A stretch of 64,000 nt of DNA from Pseudomonas rubra (lineage in GTDB: Bacteria; Pseudomonadota; Gammaproteobacteria; Pseudomonadales; Pseudomonadaceae), in the NCBI RefSeq assembly GCF_028656935.1, contig NZ_JAMDGZ010000017.1, forward strand, positions 62,001-126,000, read 5' to 3'. The first letter of the stretch is position 1, and every line of letters begins with the position of its first letter. The notes beneath the pieces were generated by a model. The model did no database searches. It had not been told where the DNA came from and saw nothing but the letters and a program-made list of their open reading frames with translations. Below are positions 7,371-14,605 of the stretch, in pieces. The position numbers were made by a program, and so were the translations under genes.

Positions 7371-8516
7371 ATGAAACTGTTGAAACGCTTTATCGTGAAA
7401 AAGAACGAACGCGGCCTGCTGTTCTGTGAAGGCGACTTTGTGTCGATCCTCGAACCTGGCGTGCACAAGCGTTTCGACCTGCAAAACCGGCTGACGGTAG
7501 AAACCTTCAGCCTCAATACTTCGCTGTTCGAACATCGCTTGGCAGGCTACTTGCGCCAGAGCGAGCCGGCCCTGGTCGAGCAGTATTTCGAGCGCATGGA
7601 CCTGGCAGAAAACGAAGCCGGCCTGCGTTGTGAAGATGGCGCCCTGGTCGAGTTGCTGGCCCCGGGCAGCCGCCAGCTGTACTGGAAGGGCCAGAGCGCG
7701 CAGACCTTGCCGCGCATCGACCTGAGCCAGACCTATCGCCTGGACGGCGCCCTGGTGGCCCAGCTTAACCAGCCGAAGCTGCGCGGCCGCAACCTGGCCG
7801 GGCTGGAGGCGGTGTTGCTGGCGGCGGTGCCGGCCTTCCATGTCGGTGTGTTGAAGGTCGATGGTGTGGTGGAAGAGTTGCTCGGCGCCGGGCAGTACGG
7901 CTTCTGGCGCTTCAACCGTCAGGTCAGCGTCGAGATGGTCGATATGCGTATCCAGGCCATGGAAATCAGCGGGCAGGAAATCCTCACCCGCGACAAGGTC
8001 AGCCTGCGCCTGAACCTTGCGGCCAACTGGCGCTACAGCGATGTGCTCGGTGCGTTCGCGCAGTTGAGCAAGCCGTTGGAGCATTTGTACCGTGAGGTGC
8101 AGTTCGGCCTGCGGGCGGCGGTGGGTACCCGCACCCTTGATGAGCTGCTGGAGAACAAGCAGTTGATCGACGACTCGGTGAGCCAGTACCTGCAGGAGAA
8201 ACTCGCCGGCAGCGGCATCGAAGTCAGCGGCCTGGGGGTGCGCGACATCATCCTCCCAGGCGAGATGAAAGCCTTGCTGGCGCAAGTGGTGGAGGCGGAG
8301 AAAGCGGCGCAAGCCAACGTCATCCGCCGCCGTGAAGAAACCTCGGCGACCCGCTCGCTGCTCAACACGGCGAAGGTCATGGAAGACAACCCGACGGCCC
8401 TGCGCCTGAAGGAGTTGGAAACCCTGGAGCGGGTGGCCGAGCGCATCGACCGGATATCGGTGTTCGGCGGCCTGGATCAGGTGTTGAATGGACTGGTCAG
8501 CATCAAGGCCGGATGA
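7371..8516 (+). CDS. Slipin (SPFH/band 7) protein of the RNA-repair operon
   Basis: The roughly 381-residue protein has a central-to-C-terminal band 7/SPFH domain: VDMRIQAMEISGQEILTRDKV, the LRAAVGTRTLDELLE segment, and GLGVRDIILPGEM followed by an Ala/Glu-rich helix (AQVVEAEKAAQAN). No clear membrane hairpin is visible at the N terminus. Slipins are repeatedly encoded next to RtcB/RtcR; their role in RNA repair is undefined, perhaps as a membrane or scaffold platform. The ATG at 7371 has AGGA eight bases upstream. ATG 7362 and TTG 7353 are alternative starts. It is the first gene after the structured leader and lies 53 bases before rtcB. Confidence 0.9.
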   Translation: MKLLKRFIVKKNERGLLFCEGDFVSILEPGVHKRFDLQNRLTVETFSLNTSLFEHRLAGYLRQSEPALVEQYFERMDLAENEAGLRCEDGALVELLAPGSRQLYWKGQSAQTLPRIDLSQTYRLDGALVAQLNQPKLRGRNLAGLEAVLLAAVPAFHVGVLKVDGVVEELLGAGQYGFWRFNRQVSVEMVDMRIQAMEISGQEILTRDKVSLRLNLAANWRYSDVLGAFAQLSKPLEHLYREVQFGLRAAVGTRTLDELLENKQLIDDSVSQYLQEKLAGSGIEVSGLGVRDIILPGEMKALLAQVVEAEKAAQANVIRRREETSATRSLLNTAKVMEDNPTALRLKELETLERVAERIDRISVFGGLDQVLNGLVSIKAG

Positions 8517-8569
8517 GGTTTGCCGGGCTCAAGCAGCCCGGCAGCAACAGCTAAAATGGAAGTGCGAAC

Positions 8570-9775
8570 ATGAACATACTCGAAGTGGCCGGCGGCAAGC
8601 CGATCAAGCTCTGGACCGACGGCGTCCCGGTGGATGACGGCGCCCGCGAACAACTGCTGAACACGGCGAAGATGCCGTTCATCTTCAAGCACCTGGCAGT
8701 GATGCCCGATGTGCACCTGGGCAAGGGCTCGACCATTGGCAGCGTGATCCCGACCCTGGGTGCGATCATCCCGGCGGCGGTGGGTGTCGATATCGGCTGC
8801 GGCATGATTGCCGCGCGTACCTCGCTGAACGCCAGCGACCTGCCGGATAACCTGCACGGCCTGCGTTCGGCGATCGAAAAGGCCGTGCCCCACGGCAAGA
8901 CCTTCGGCCGTCGCGACCAGGGCGCCTGGGACAGCGTGCCGACCTTGGCCGACCATGCCTGGAGCGACCTGGCGGCGCGTTTCAAGGCGATCACCGACAA
9001 GTACCCCAAGCTTGAGAAAACCAATAACCGCCAGCACCTGGGCACCCTTGGCGGCGGCAACCATTTCATCGAGGTCTGCCTGGATGAAGCCAACCGCGTC
9101 TGGTTCATGTTGCACAGCGGCTCACGCGGGGTCGGCAACGCCATCGGCAACCTGTTCATCGAACTGGCCCAGGCCGACATGCGCCAGCACATCGCCAACC
9201 TGCCGGACCGCAACCTGGCCTATTTCGAAGAAGGCAGCCGGCACTTTGCCGACTACGTCGAAGCGGTGGAGTGGGCTCAGGACTTCGCCCGACAGAACCG
9301 TGCGTTGATGATGCACGCGGTGATCGCCGCGACGCGCAAAGTGCTCGGCAAACCTTTCGAGGCCAACCTCGAAGCGGTCAACTGCCATCACAATTATGTG
9401 CAGCGCGAGCATCACTTTGGCCACGACGTGCTGGTCACCCGCAAGGGCGCGGTGTCGGCACAGAAGGGCGAGTTGGGGATCATTCCCGGCTCCATGGGGG
9501 CGAAAAGTTTCATCGTCCGTGGCCTGGGCAACGAAGAGGCGTTCTGCTCCTGCAGCCATGGCGCCGGGCGGGTCATGAGCCGCACCCGGGCCAAGCAGGC
9601 GTTCACCGTCGAGGATCAGCAGCGCGCCACCGCCCATGTCGAATGCCGCAAGGACAAAGACGTGATCGACGAGATCCCCATGGCCTACAAGGACATCGAC
9701 GCGGTGATGCAAGCCCAGCGCGAGCTGGTGGAAGTGGTGCACACCCTGCGTCAGGTGGTGTGCGTAAAGGGATAG
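8570..9775 (+). CDS. rtcB: RtcB, GTP-dependent 3'-phosphate/5'-OH RNA ligase
   Basis: The 401-residue length fits bacterial RtcB. Metal and active-site blocks are all present: MPDVHLGKG, GVDIGCGM (Asp74, Cys77), GTLGGGNHFIE, LHSGSRG, NCHHNYVQREHH, and the guanylylated His330 in SHGAGR. The enzyme joins RNA 2',3'-cyclic phosphate or 3'-phosphate ends to 5'-OH ends using GTP and Mn2+, repairing nuclease-cut tRNA or rRNA. It is the middle gene of the sigma54 operon. No rtcA cyclase gene is present beside it, unlike the E. coli operon. Confidence 0.97.
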   Translation: MNILEVAGGKPIKLWTDGVPVDDGAREQLLNTAKMPFIFKHLAVMPDVHLGKGSTIGSVIPTLGAIIPAAVGVDIGCGMIAARTSLNASDLPDNLHGLRSAIEKAVPHGKTFGRRDQGAWDSVPTLADHAWSDLAARFKAITDKYPKLEKTNNRQHLGTLGGGNHFIEVCLDEANRVWFMLHSGSRGVGNAIGNLFIELAQADMRQHIANLPDRNLAYFEEGSRHFADYVEAVEWAQDFARQNRALMMHAVIAATRKVLGKPFEANLEAVNCHHNYVQREHHFGHDVLVTRKGAVSAQKGELGIIPGSMGAKSFIVRGLGNEEAFCSCSHGAGRVMSRTRAKQAFTVEDQQRATAHVECRKDKDVIDEIPMAYKDIDAVMQAQRELVEVVHTLRQVVCVKG

Positions 9776-9788
9776 GAAGGGATACACC

Positions 9789-10550
9789 ATGAACAAGGAA
9801 GAACGTCACCCATTGCCCGGCGCCATGCGCGAGTGGGTGCTTGATGAGTTGCGCCGGGTTGAGCGCGAGCACGACGTCACCGTGCTCTACGCCTGCGAGT
9901 CCGGCAGCCGCGCCTGGGGCTTCGCCTCCACCGACAGTGACTACGACGTGCGTTTCATCTATGTCCCGCGCCAGGACTGGTACCTGCGTGTTGACGAGCC
10001 GCGCGACGTGATCGAACGGCCGCTGACCGACGAGCTGGACATCAGCGGCTGGGAACTGCGCAAGACCCTGAAGCTGCTGCGCAACTCCAACCCGACCCTG
10101 CTCGAGTGGCTCGGCTCGCCGCTGGTGTACCGCGCCGAGCCCGGTGCGGTGGAGTCGCTGCGGGCGCTGGCGCTGAGCTTCTACAGTGCCCGGGCGGCGC
10201 GGCACCACTATCTGTCGATGGCGAAAAAAAACCACCGCGACTTCCTCCAGGGCGTGCAGGTGCGCTTCAAGAAGTACCTCTACGTGCTGCGCTCGCTGTT
10301 GGCCGTGCGTTGGATCGACCAGGGCCTGGGCATGCCGCCGACCGCCTTTGCCGATCTGCTGGAGGGCACCTTGAGCGAGCCACAGATGCTCGCCGAAATC
10401 GATGAACTGTTGCGCATCAAGCGCCAGGCCGTCGAGGCCGACTATGGGCCGCGGCGGGTGCTGTTGCAGCAGTTCATCGATAGCGAATTGCGGCGTGCCG
10501 AAACTTCGCCGACCTTGTCAAACCTTCAAGTGAACAGCGCTACGCCTTGA
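9789..10550 (+). CDS. RlaP-like pol-beta nucleotidyltransferase
   Basis: The 253-residue protein has the pol-beta nucleotidyltransferase signature GSRAWGFASTDSDYDVRF near residues 38-55, with the Gly-Ser and the Asp-X-Asp metal ligands. KKNHRDF and FKKYLYVLRSLLA follow. This matches the COG3541/RlaP group (RNA-ligase-associated polymerase beta), described by comparative genomics as an RNA-repair partner of RtcB. It might add or trim nucleotides at damaged ends before ligation; this is inference. It starts 13 bases after rtcB. Its last 33 bases overlap the convergent EamA gene. Confidence 0.85.
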   Translation: MNKEERHPLPGAMREWVLDELRRVEREHDVTVLYACESGSRAWGFASTDSDYDVRFIYVPRQDWYLRVDEPRDVIERPLTDELDISGWELRKTLKLLRNSNPTLLEWLGSPLVYRAEPGAVESLRALALSFYSARAARHHYLSMAKKNHRDFLQGVQVRFKKYLYVLRSLLAVRWIDQGLGMPPTAFADLLEGTLSEPQMLAEIDELLRIKRQAVEADYGPRRVLLQQFIDSELRRAETSPTLSNLQVNSATP

Positions 10551-11411
10551 TGGCGCATTCAATTCCAGCACACTGATCAACACCACCACAGCCCCGGCTA
10601 TCACCGGCAGCGCAGGCTGCTCACCCAGCAGAAAAGCTGCGATCAGCATGGCGCAGGGTGGGATCAGGTACAGCGCCATGGTTGCCCGGCTGACCTCTGT
10701 GTGGCTGAGCACATAAGCCCATCCCAGGTAGGCCAGGGCGCTGGGGAAAATACCCAACATCAGCACGGCCAGGTTTGCTTGCAGTGGCGCGGCGCTCACG
10801 GCGCCGGCCAGGCCCGGCAGATACACCAGCAACAATGCCGTGCCGGCCCAGAGGGTGTAGCAGACCATGGTCAAGCCGTCGTAACGATGGCCGTGAAGCT
10901 TTTGCAGGGTGAAATAGATACTCCACGACAGCGCGGCCAGTAGCACCAGCAGGCCATGGGCGTTCAACCCTGCTACCGCGCTATCGGCGGCAACGACCAT
11001 GGCCGCACCGAGCATGCCCAGCACCAGGCAGCCCCAGTGCCGGGCGCTGATCTTCTGCCGCAGGATAAAACAGGCAATCAATACACTGAACAAGGGCGTG
11101 GACTGCGCCAGCACACTGGACGCCCCTGCACTGATCCCGCGTTGGCCGAAGTTAATCGCCACATGGTGCACAAACACCGCGAAAAACCCGAGCAGCAGCA
11201 ACAGTGGCAGGTCCTTGAGCCGCGGCAGGCTGATCCCTCGCCACACCGCGACAATCGCCATGAACAGCGACGCCACGATAAACCGCGCCAGGGCCAGATG
11301 ACCTGGCTCGTAACCTTGCAGGGCGATATGGATGCCGGTGGGTGAATAGGCCCAGCACGCCACCACAAACAGAGTCGCGAGGACGATTTTCAGAGGTTGG
11401 GCGTGTGGCAT
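10518..11411 (-). CDS. EamA/DMT-family transporter
   Basis: The 297-residue, highly hydrophobic protein has about ten membrane segments in two EamA repeats, each with a typical signature (FVHHVAINFGQRGISAGASS and ALAYLGWAYVLSHTEVS). Members export amino acids, purines or other metabolites; the substrate is not visible. It is divergent from a LysR-type regulator gene with a 97-base gap, so that regulator probably controls it. Its 3' end overlaps the RlaP gene by 33 bases in convergent orientation, so the two transcripts share an antisense region. Confidence 0.88.
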   Translation of the reverse strand: MPHAQPLKIVLATLFVVACWAYSPTGIHIALQGYEPGHLALARFIVASLFMAIVAVWRGISLPRLKDLPLLLLLGFFAVFVHHVAINFGQRGISAGASSVLAQSTPLFSVLIACFILRQKISARHWGCLVLGMLGAAMVVAADSAVAGLNAHGLLVLLAALSWSIYFTLQKLHGHRYDGLTMVCYTLWAGTALLLVYLPGLAGAVSAAPLQANLAVLMLGIFPSALAYLGWAYVLSHTEVSRATMALYLIPPCAMLIAAFLLGEQPALPVIAGAVVVLISVLELNAPSRRSAVHLKV

Positions 11412-11508
11412 TGAGCGTCGCTCCAGAGGCGGGGAGCTTCAGTATCAGAAAGGCCTATGCTCACCACAATCGACTTATACTGAGCTGAATATTCACTCTG
11501 GGTGATGT

Positions 11509-12396
11509 ATGGAGCTGATGCAGATTCGCATGTTCAAAACGGTTTGCGACACCGGCAGCATCGCCCGTGCGGCCGAGGTGTTGCACTACGTGCCGTCGAA
11601 CATCACCGCCCGGATCAAGGCGCTGGAAGAGGAACTGGGCGTAGCGTTGTTCTTTCGCCAAGGGCGGGGCTTGAAGATCAGCCCGGCGGGAGAAACCTTC
11701 CTTGAGTACGCCAGCAAGATGCTCGCCCTGGCCGAAGAATCCAAGGCTGCCTTGAGCCCGCAGGCGCTGCCCAGTGGGCGCTTGCGCATCGGCGCCATCG
11801 AGTCCTCGGCCAGTGGCCGGCTTCCGCGATTGCTGGCTGCATACCATGCGCGCTTCCCACAGGTTTCGCTGGAACTGAGCACGGGCACCTGGTCACAGCT
11901 GCTCGATGACGTGCTCAATCATCGGCTCGATGGAGCAATCGTCGCGGTCGACGTCGAGCGGCCACTGCTCAAGCGTACGCCCATGTACCAGGAAGACTTG
12001 CTGCTGATCGCCCCCGAGTCCCTGGGGCCGATTCGCAGCGCCGCAGACCTGCAGGGCAAGGCCATCTTCATGTGGCCGGAAGGTTGCCCCTATCGTGCGG
12101 CATTGGAGCACTGGTTGCTTGAACACGGGCAGAAACTGCCGATGGTCGGCATTGCCAGCTATGGCGCCATCGTCAGTTGCGTCAGTGCTGGCGCCGGGGT
12201 GTCGCTGGTGCCCAGGGGCATCTTCGAGCAATACCGCAAAGGCGCCGGCTGGACCGGTCATGAGTTCGCTGAACTCAAGGCCATCAGCAACGTTTTCTAC
12301 TGGCATGCCCAGGCAGGAAGGCATCCGGCAAGGGACGCCTTTGTGCAGATGCTGCGCGAGGGCTTGGCGAAAGACGTTACGCGATCGGGTACTTGA
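11509..12396 (+). CDS. LysR-family transcriptional regulator
   Basis: The 295-residue protein has an N-terminal winged helix-turn-helix (MQIRMFKTVCDTGSIARAAE, then VPSNITARIKALEEELG) and a LysR substrate-binding domain from about residue 90. The overall length fits the family. It is transcribed away from the EamA transporter gene, the usual layout of a LysR activator and its target. The inducer is unknown. Its 3' end overlaps the convergent GST gene by 20 bases. Confidence 0.92.
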   Translation: MELMQIRMFKTVCDTGSIARAAEVLHYVPSNITARIKALEEELGVALFFRQGRGLKISPAGETFLEYASKMLALAEESKAALSPQALPSGRLRIGAIESSASGRLPRLLAAYHARFPQVSLELSTGTWSQLLDDVLNHRLDGAIVAVDVERPLLKRTPMYQEDLLLIAPESLGPIRSAADLQGKAIFMWPEGCPYRAALEHWLLEHGQKLPMVGIASYGAIVSCVSAGAGVSLVPRGIFEQYRKGAGWTGHEFAELKAISNVFYWHAQAGRHPARDAFVQMLREGLAKDVTRSGT

Positions 12397-12991
12397 GCAT
12401 TGCCGAATGCGTTTCGATTTTCTCTGCCAAACGCTGCACGTGGGGATAGTCACTGGCCGCAACTGCCTCGGCGCGTACGTACCGGGTGAAAGACCACGCC
12501 ACTGCCGTGCTGATTTCTGCCTGGCTCAAGGGCAGGCTGGGGTACTTCGTTGGCTGTTCGGCAAGCAAACTGTCGAGTTGCGTATAGGCGGCCCGCAACT
12601 GCCCGGTCACCCGCTCCAGCCAAGGCGCATGCAATTTTTCCTGTGGGCGCAGGTTGAGTTCGTAGTGGATCTGTACCGACTTCTCACAGGCCGCCAGTGC
12701 CAGGCCGATCACCTGCAAATCGCTGGTGCGGGCCAGCGGGTCTTGCGGCAGGAGCTTTTTGGCAGGCGCGGCCAAGGCTTCGAAGTAATCCAGAATCAGC
12801 GTCGAATCCATCAGCACCGTGCCGTCGTCCAGCACCAGGCTGGGCGCCTTGACCACAGGGTTGATTGCGGCGAACTCGGTGAAATTGCGAAACACCGACA
12901 GTGGCTGGTGCTCGAAGCTGATGCCGTACAGCTCCAGCGATACCGCGACGCGGCGGACGTAGGGGGAGTCGAGCATGCCGATCAGTTTCAT
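12377..12991 (-). CDS. Glutathione S-transferase family protein
   Basis: The 204-residue protein starts with a thioredoxin-like GST N domain (MLDSPYVRRVAVSLELYGI). A glutathione-site region VKAPSLVLDDGTVLMDSTLI follows, with the cis-Pro replaced by the context KAPSL and an Asp-Ser pair. The second half is an alpha-helical C domain. It probably conjugates or reduces an electrophile; the substrate is not identifiable. The ATG at 12991 has a GGAGG site; the longer in-frame extension does not look coding. It overlaps the 3' end of the LysR gene on the opposite strand. Confidence 0.88.
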   Translation of the reverse strand: MKLIGMLDSPYVRRVAVSLELYGISFEHQPLSVFRNFTEFAAINPVVKAPSLVLDDGTVLMDSTLILDYFEALAAPAKKLLPQDPLARTSDLQVIGLALAACEKSVQIHYELNLRPQEKLHAPWLERVTGQLRAAYTQLDSLLAEQPTKYPSLPLSQAEISTAVAWSFTRYVRAEAVAASDYPHVQRLAEKIETHSAMLKYPIA

Positions 12992-13116
12992 GAGGCCTCC
13001 AGTGAGGACAAGTAACGGATAGGTAAAAGTAGATGACGCTTGGCAGGATTGGCGTGGCGGTGTGAACGACAGGCTATTTTTCACCGCCTCCTAGCCACGA
13101 GAAACGATACGTATAT

Positions 13117-13135
13117 AATGCGACTCAATCTCATT
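13117..13135 (+). promoter_or_regulatory. Fur box over the fecI promoter
   Basis: AATGCGA-CTCAA-TCTCATT is an inverted repeat close to the Fur consensus and ends 17 bases before the sigma factor start codon. A TATAAT-like -10 (13114-13119) overlaps it. Iron-bound Fur would then block transcription of the iron-starvation sigma gene. Confidence 0.75.
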
Positions 13136-13152
13136 TGATTGCAGTGGATGCA

Positions 13153-13686
13153 ATGACCAGAGTGCCCCCAAGCGCAGAACTGATTGGTGCGCTGGCTCTA
13201 CATTACGACGATCTTGTCGAGTACATTCGCCGTCGTTTTCAGGGAAATCAGTTTGCGCGGGACGTGGTTCATGACGTCTGCGTCCAGGTACTGGAAAAAC
13301 CGCCGAAGCAGAGCATCAGGCTGCCTTTGGCCTTTCTGCGTCGTGCGTCCTTCAACAAGGCCATCGACCGCAGCCGCGCAGACACTACCCGCAATACCTA
13401 TTTCGAACTGTCCGCCGAGGTGCCCGATGGGTACGTGCATGACGTCGATGGGGCCTGCGCACTGAGCTTCGAGCAGCAGCTGGACGCGCTGCTGGCAATT
13501 ATCGAGGCATTGCCGGCTCGGGCGCGTCAGGTTTTTCTGCTGCACCGCATCCACGACATGCCGCGCCAGGAAATAGCCCGTGAACTGGGCATTACGCTGA
13601 ACATGGTAGGCAAGCATCTGTCGCGCGCAATGGTCACCATCGCGCACGATTGGGAGCCGGCACGGCGAGCACTGGCGGGACGATGA
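13153..13686 (+). CDS. FecI-like iron-starvation ECF sigma factor
   Basis: The protein has about 177 residues. A region-2 segment (HYDDLVEYIRRRFQG, then DVVHDVCVQVLE) and a region-4 helix-turn-helix (PARARQVFLLHRIHDMPRQEIARELGI) are both present. This is the size and pattern of FecI/FpvI-type ECF sigma factors. It should direct RNA polymerase to the TonB receptor promoter downstream when FecR signals ligand. The ATG at 13153 is preferred over the earlier in-frame TTG at 13135, which overlaps the Fur box. The stop overlaps the fecR start (ATGA). Confidence 0.92.
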   Translation: MTRVPPSAELIGALALHYDDLVEYIRRRFQGNQFARDVVHDVCVQVLEKPPKQSIRLPLAFLRRASFNKAIDRSRADTTRNTYFELSAEVPDGYVHDVDGACALSFEQQLDALLAIIEALPARARQVFLLHRIHDMPRQEIARELGITLNMVGKHLSRAMVTIAHDWEPARRALAGR

Positions 13687-14513
13687 AGCGCCGCAACAGT
13701 CAGTCCAGCGACCCGCTGGAGCCCTTTGAACAGGCGCTCAAGGCGCGTGTGCCTTCGCGCAGTGAATTGCTCGCCGAAGCCAAGGCACTCACTGCACGCC
13801 AGCGCAAGGGCAAGCAGGTATTGGTGGGCGGTCTTTCTGTGCTCGCGCTGAGCCTAGGCCTGTGGGCGGCCGACCCGGCATGGCATAGCGAAGCGTTGCA
13901 CACGGCGGTCGGGCAGCGCGACACCGTACGATTGGCTGACGGCACCCGTGTCATGCTCAACAGCGCCACGACCCTGCGGGTGGAAACGCGCCTGCGCAGT
14001 CGCCAGGTCGAGCTTGTGCAGGGGGAGGCCAGCTTTACCGTGGTGCATGGGCCAAAACCTTTCACTGTGCGCAGCCAGGGTGTCGCTGTGCGAGACATCG
14101 GCACCGTCTTCAACGTGCGCAGCGACGCACGTGGCGTCCAGGTTACCGTGCTCGAAGGTGCCGTGGCGGTCTCCAGCTCGACCTCGGCGGAGCAATACCT
14201 GGAGGCTGGCCAGCAAATAAGTGCTACGGGTTCGAGCCGGGGCGCGGTGCACACTGTGGCAGCAGATCGCGCCATCGCCTGGCAGCACGGCAAGCTCAGT
14301 TTCGACGGCACGCCCTTGCAGGATGTGCTGGTCGATCTTCAGCGCTACCGTGCGGCACCGGTTCGCCTGGGCGACCCACGCCTGGCGGGCTTGAGGGTTT
14401 CTGGCGAGTTCGACAGTGCGGCGGTGGAGTCGTTGATCGATATGCTGCCGTCCATCTTGCCGGTGCAACTAAGTCGCCAGCCCGATGGCGGGGTAGTGGT
14501 CAACGCACGCTGA
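13683..14513 (+). CDS. FecR-family anti-sigma/sigma regulator
   Basis: The 276-residue protein has a single membrane segment at about residues 46-62 (VLVGGLSVLALSLGLWAA). A periplasmic FecR domain follows (RDTVRLADGTRVMLNSATTL, GTVFNVRSDARGVQVTVLEG). The N-terminal cytoplasmic part that binds the sigma factor is short and charged. It relays the TonB receptor's signalling-domain state to the FecI-like sigma factor. Translation is coupled through ATGA overlap with fecI. The receptor gene starts 92 bases later. Confidence 0.92.
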   Translation: MKRRNSQSSDPLEPFEQALKARVPSRSELLAEAKALTARQRKGKQVLVGGLSVLALSLGLWAADPAWHSEALHTAVGQRDTVRLADGTRVMLNSATTLRVETRLRSRQVELVQGEASFTVVHGPKPFTVRSQGVAVRDIGTVFNVRSDARGVQVTVLEGAVAVSSSTSAEQYLEAGQQISATGSSRGAVHTVAADRAIAWQHGKLSFDGTPLQDVLVDLQRYRAAPVRLGDPRLAGLRVSGEFDSAAVESLIDMLPSILPVQLSRQPDGGVVVNAR

Positions 14514-14605
14514 GCAAAAAATAGTTCAAAGCCGACGTCACCCTTTCAGGTGTGCCATCCGCCTATCCCTGTGAACGTCATTCGATCGTGTCACTGGGGA
14601 GTTCA

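Noticed and set aside
7197..8312. A 371-residue minus-strand frame across the leader and slipin
   Set aside because: Antisense to slipin with no recognisable motif; the part in the leader is low-complexity and has no ribosome site.
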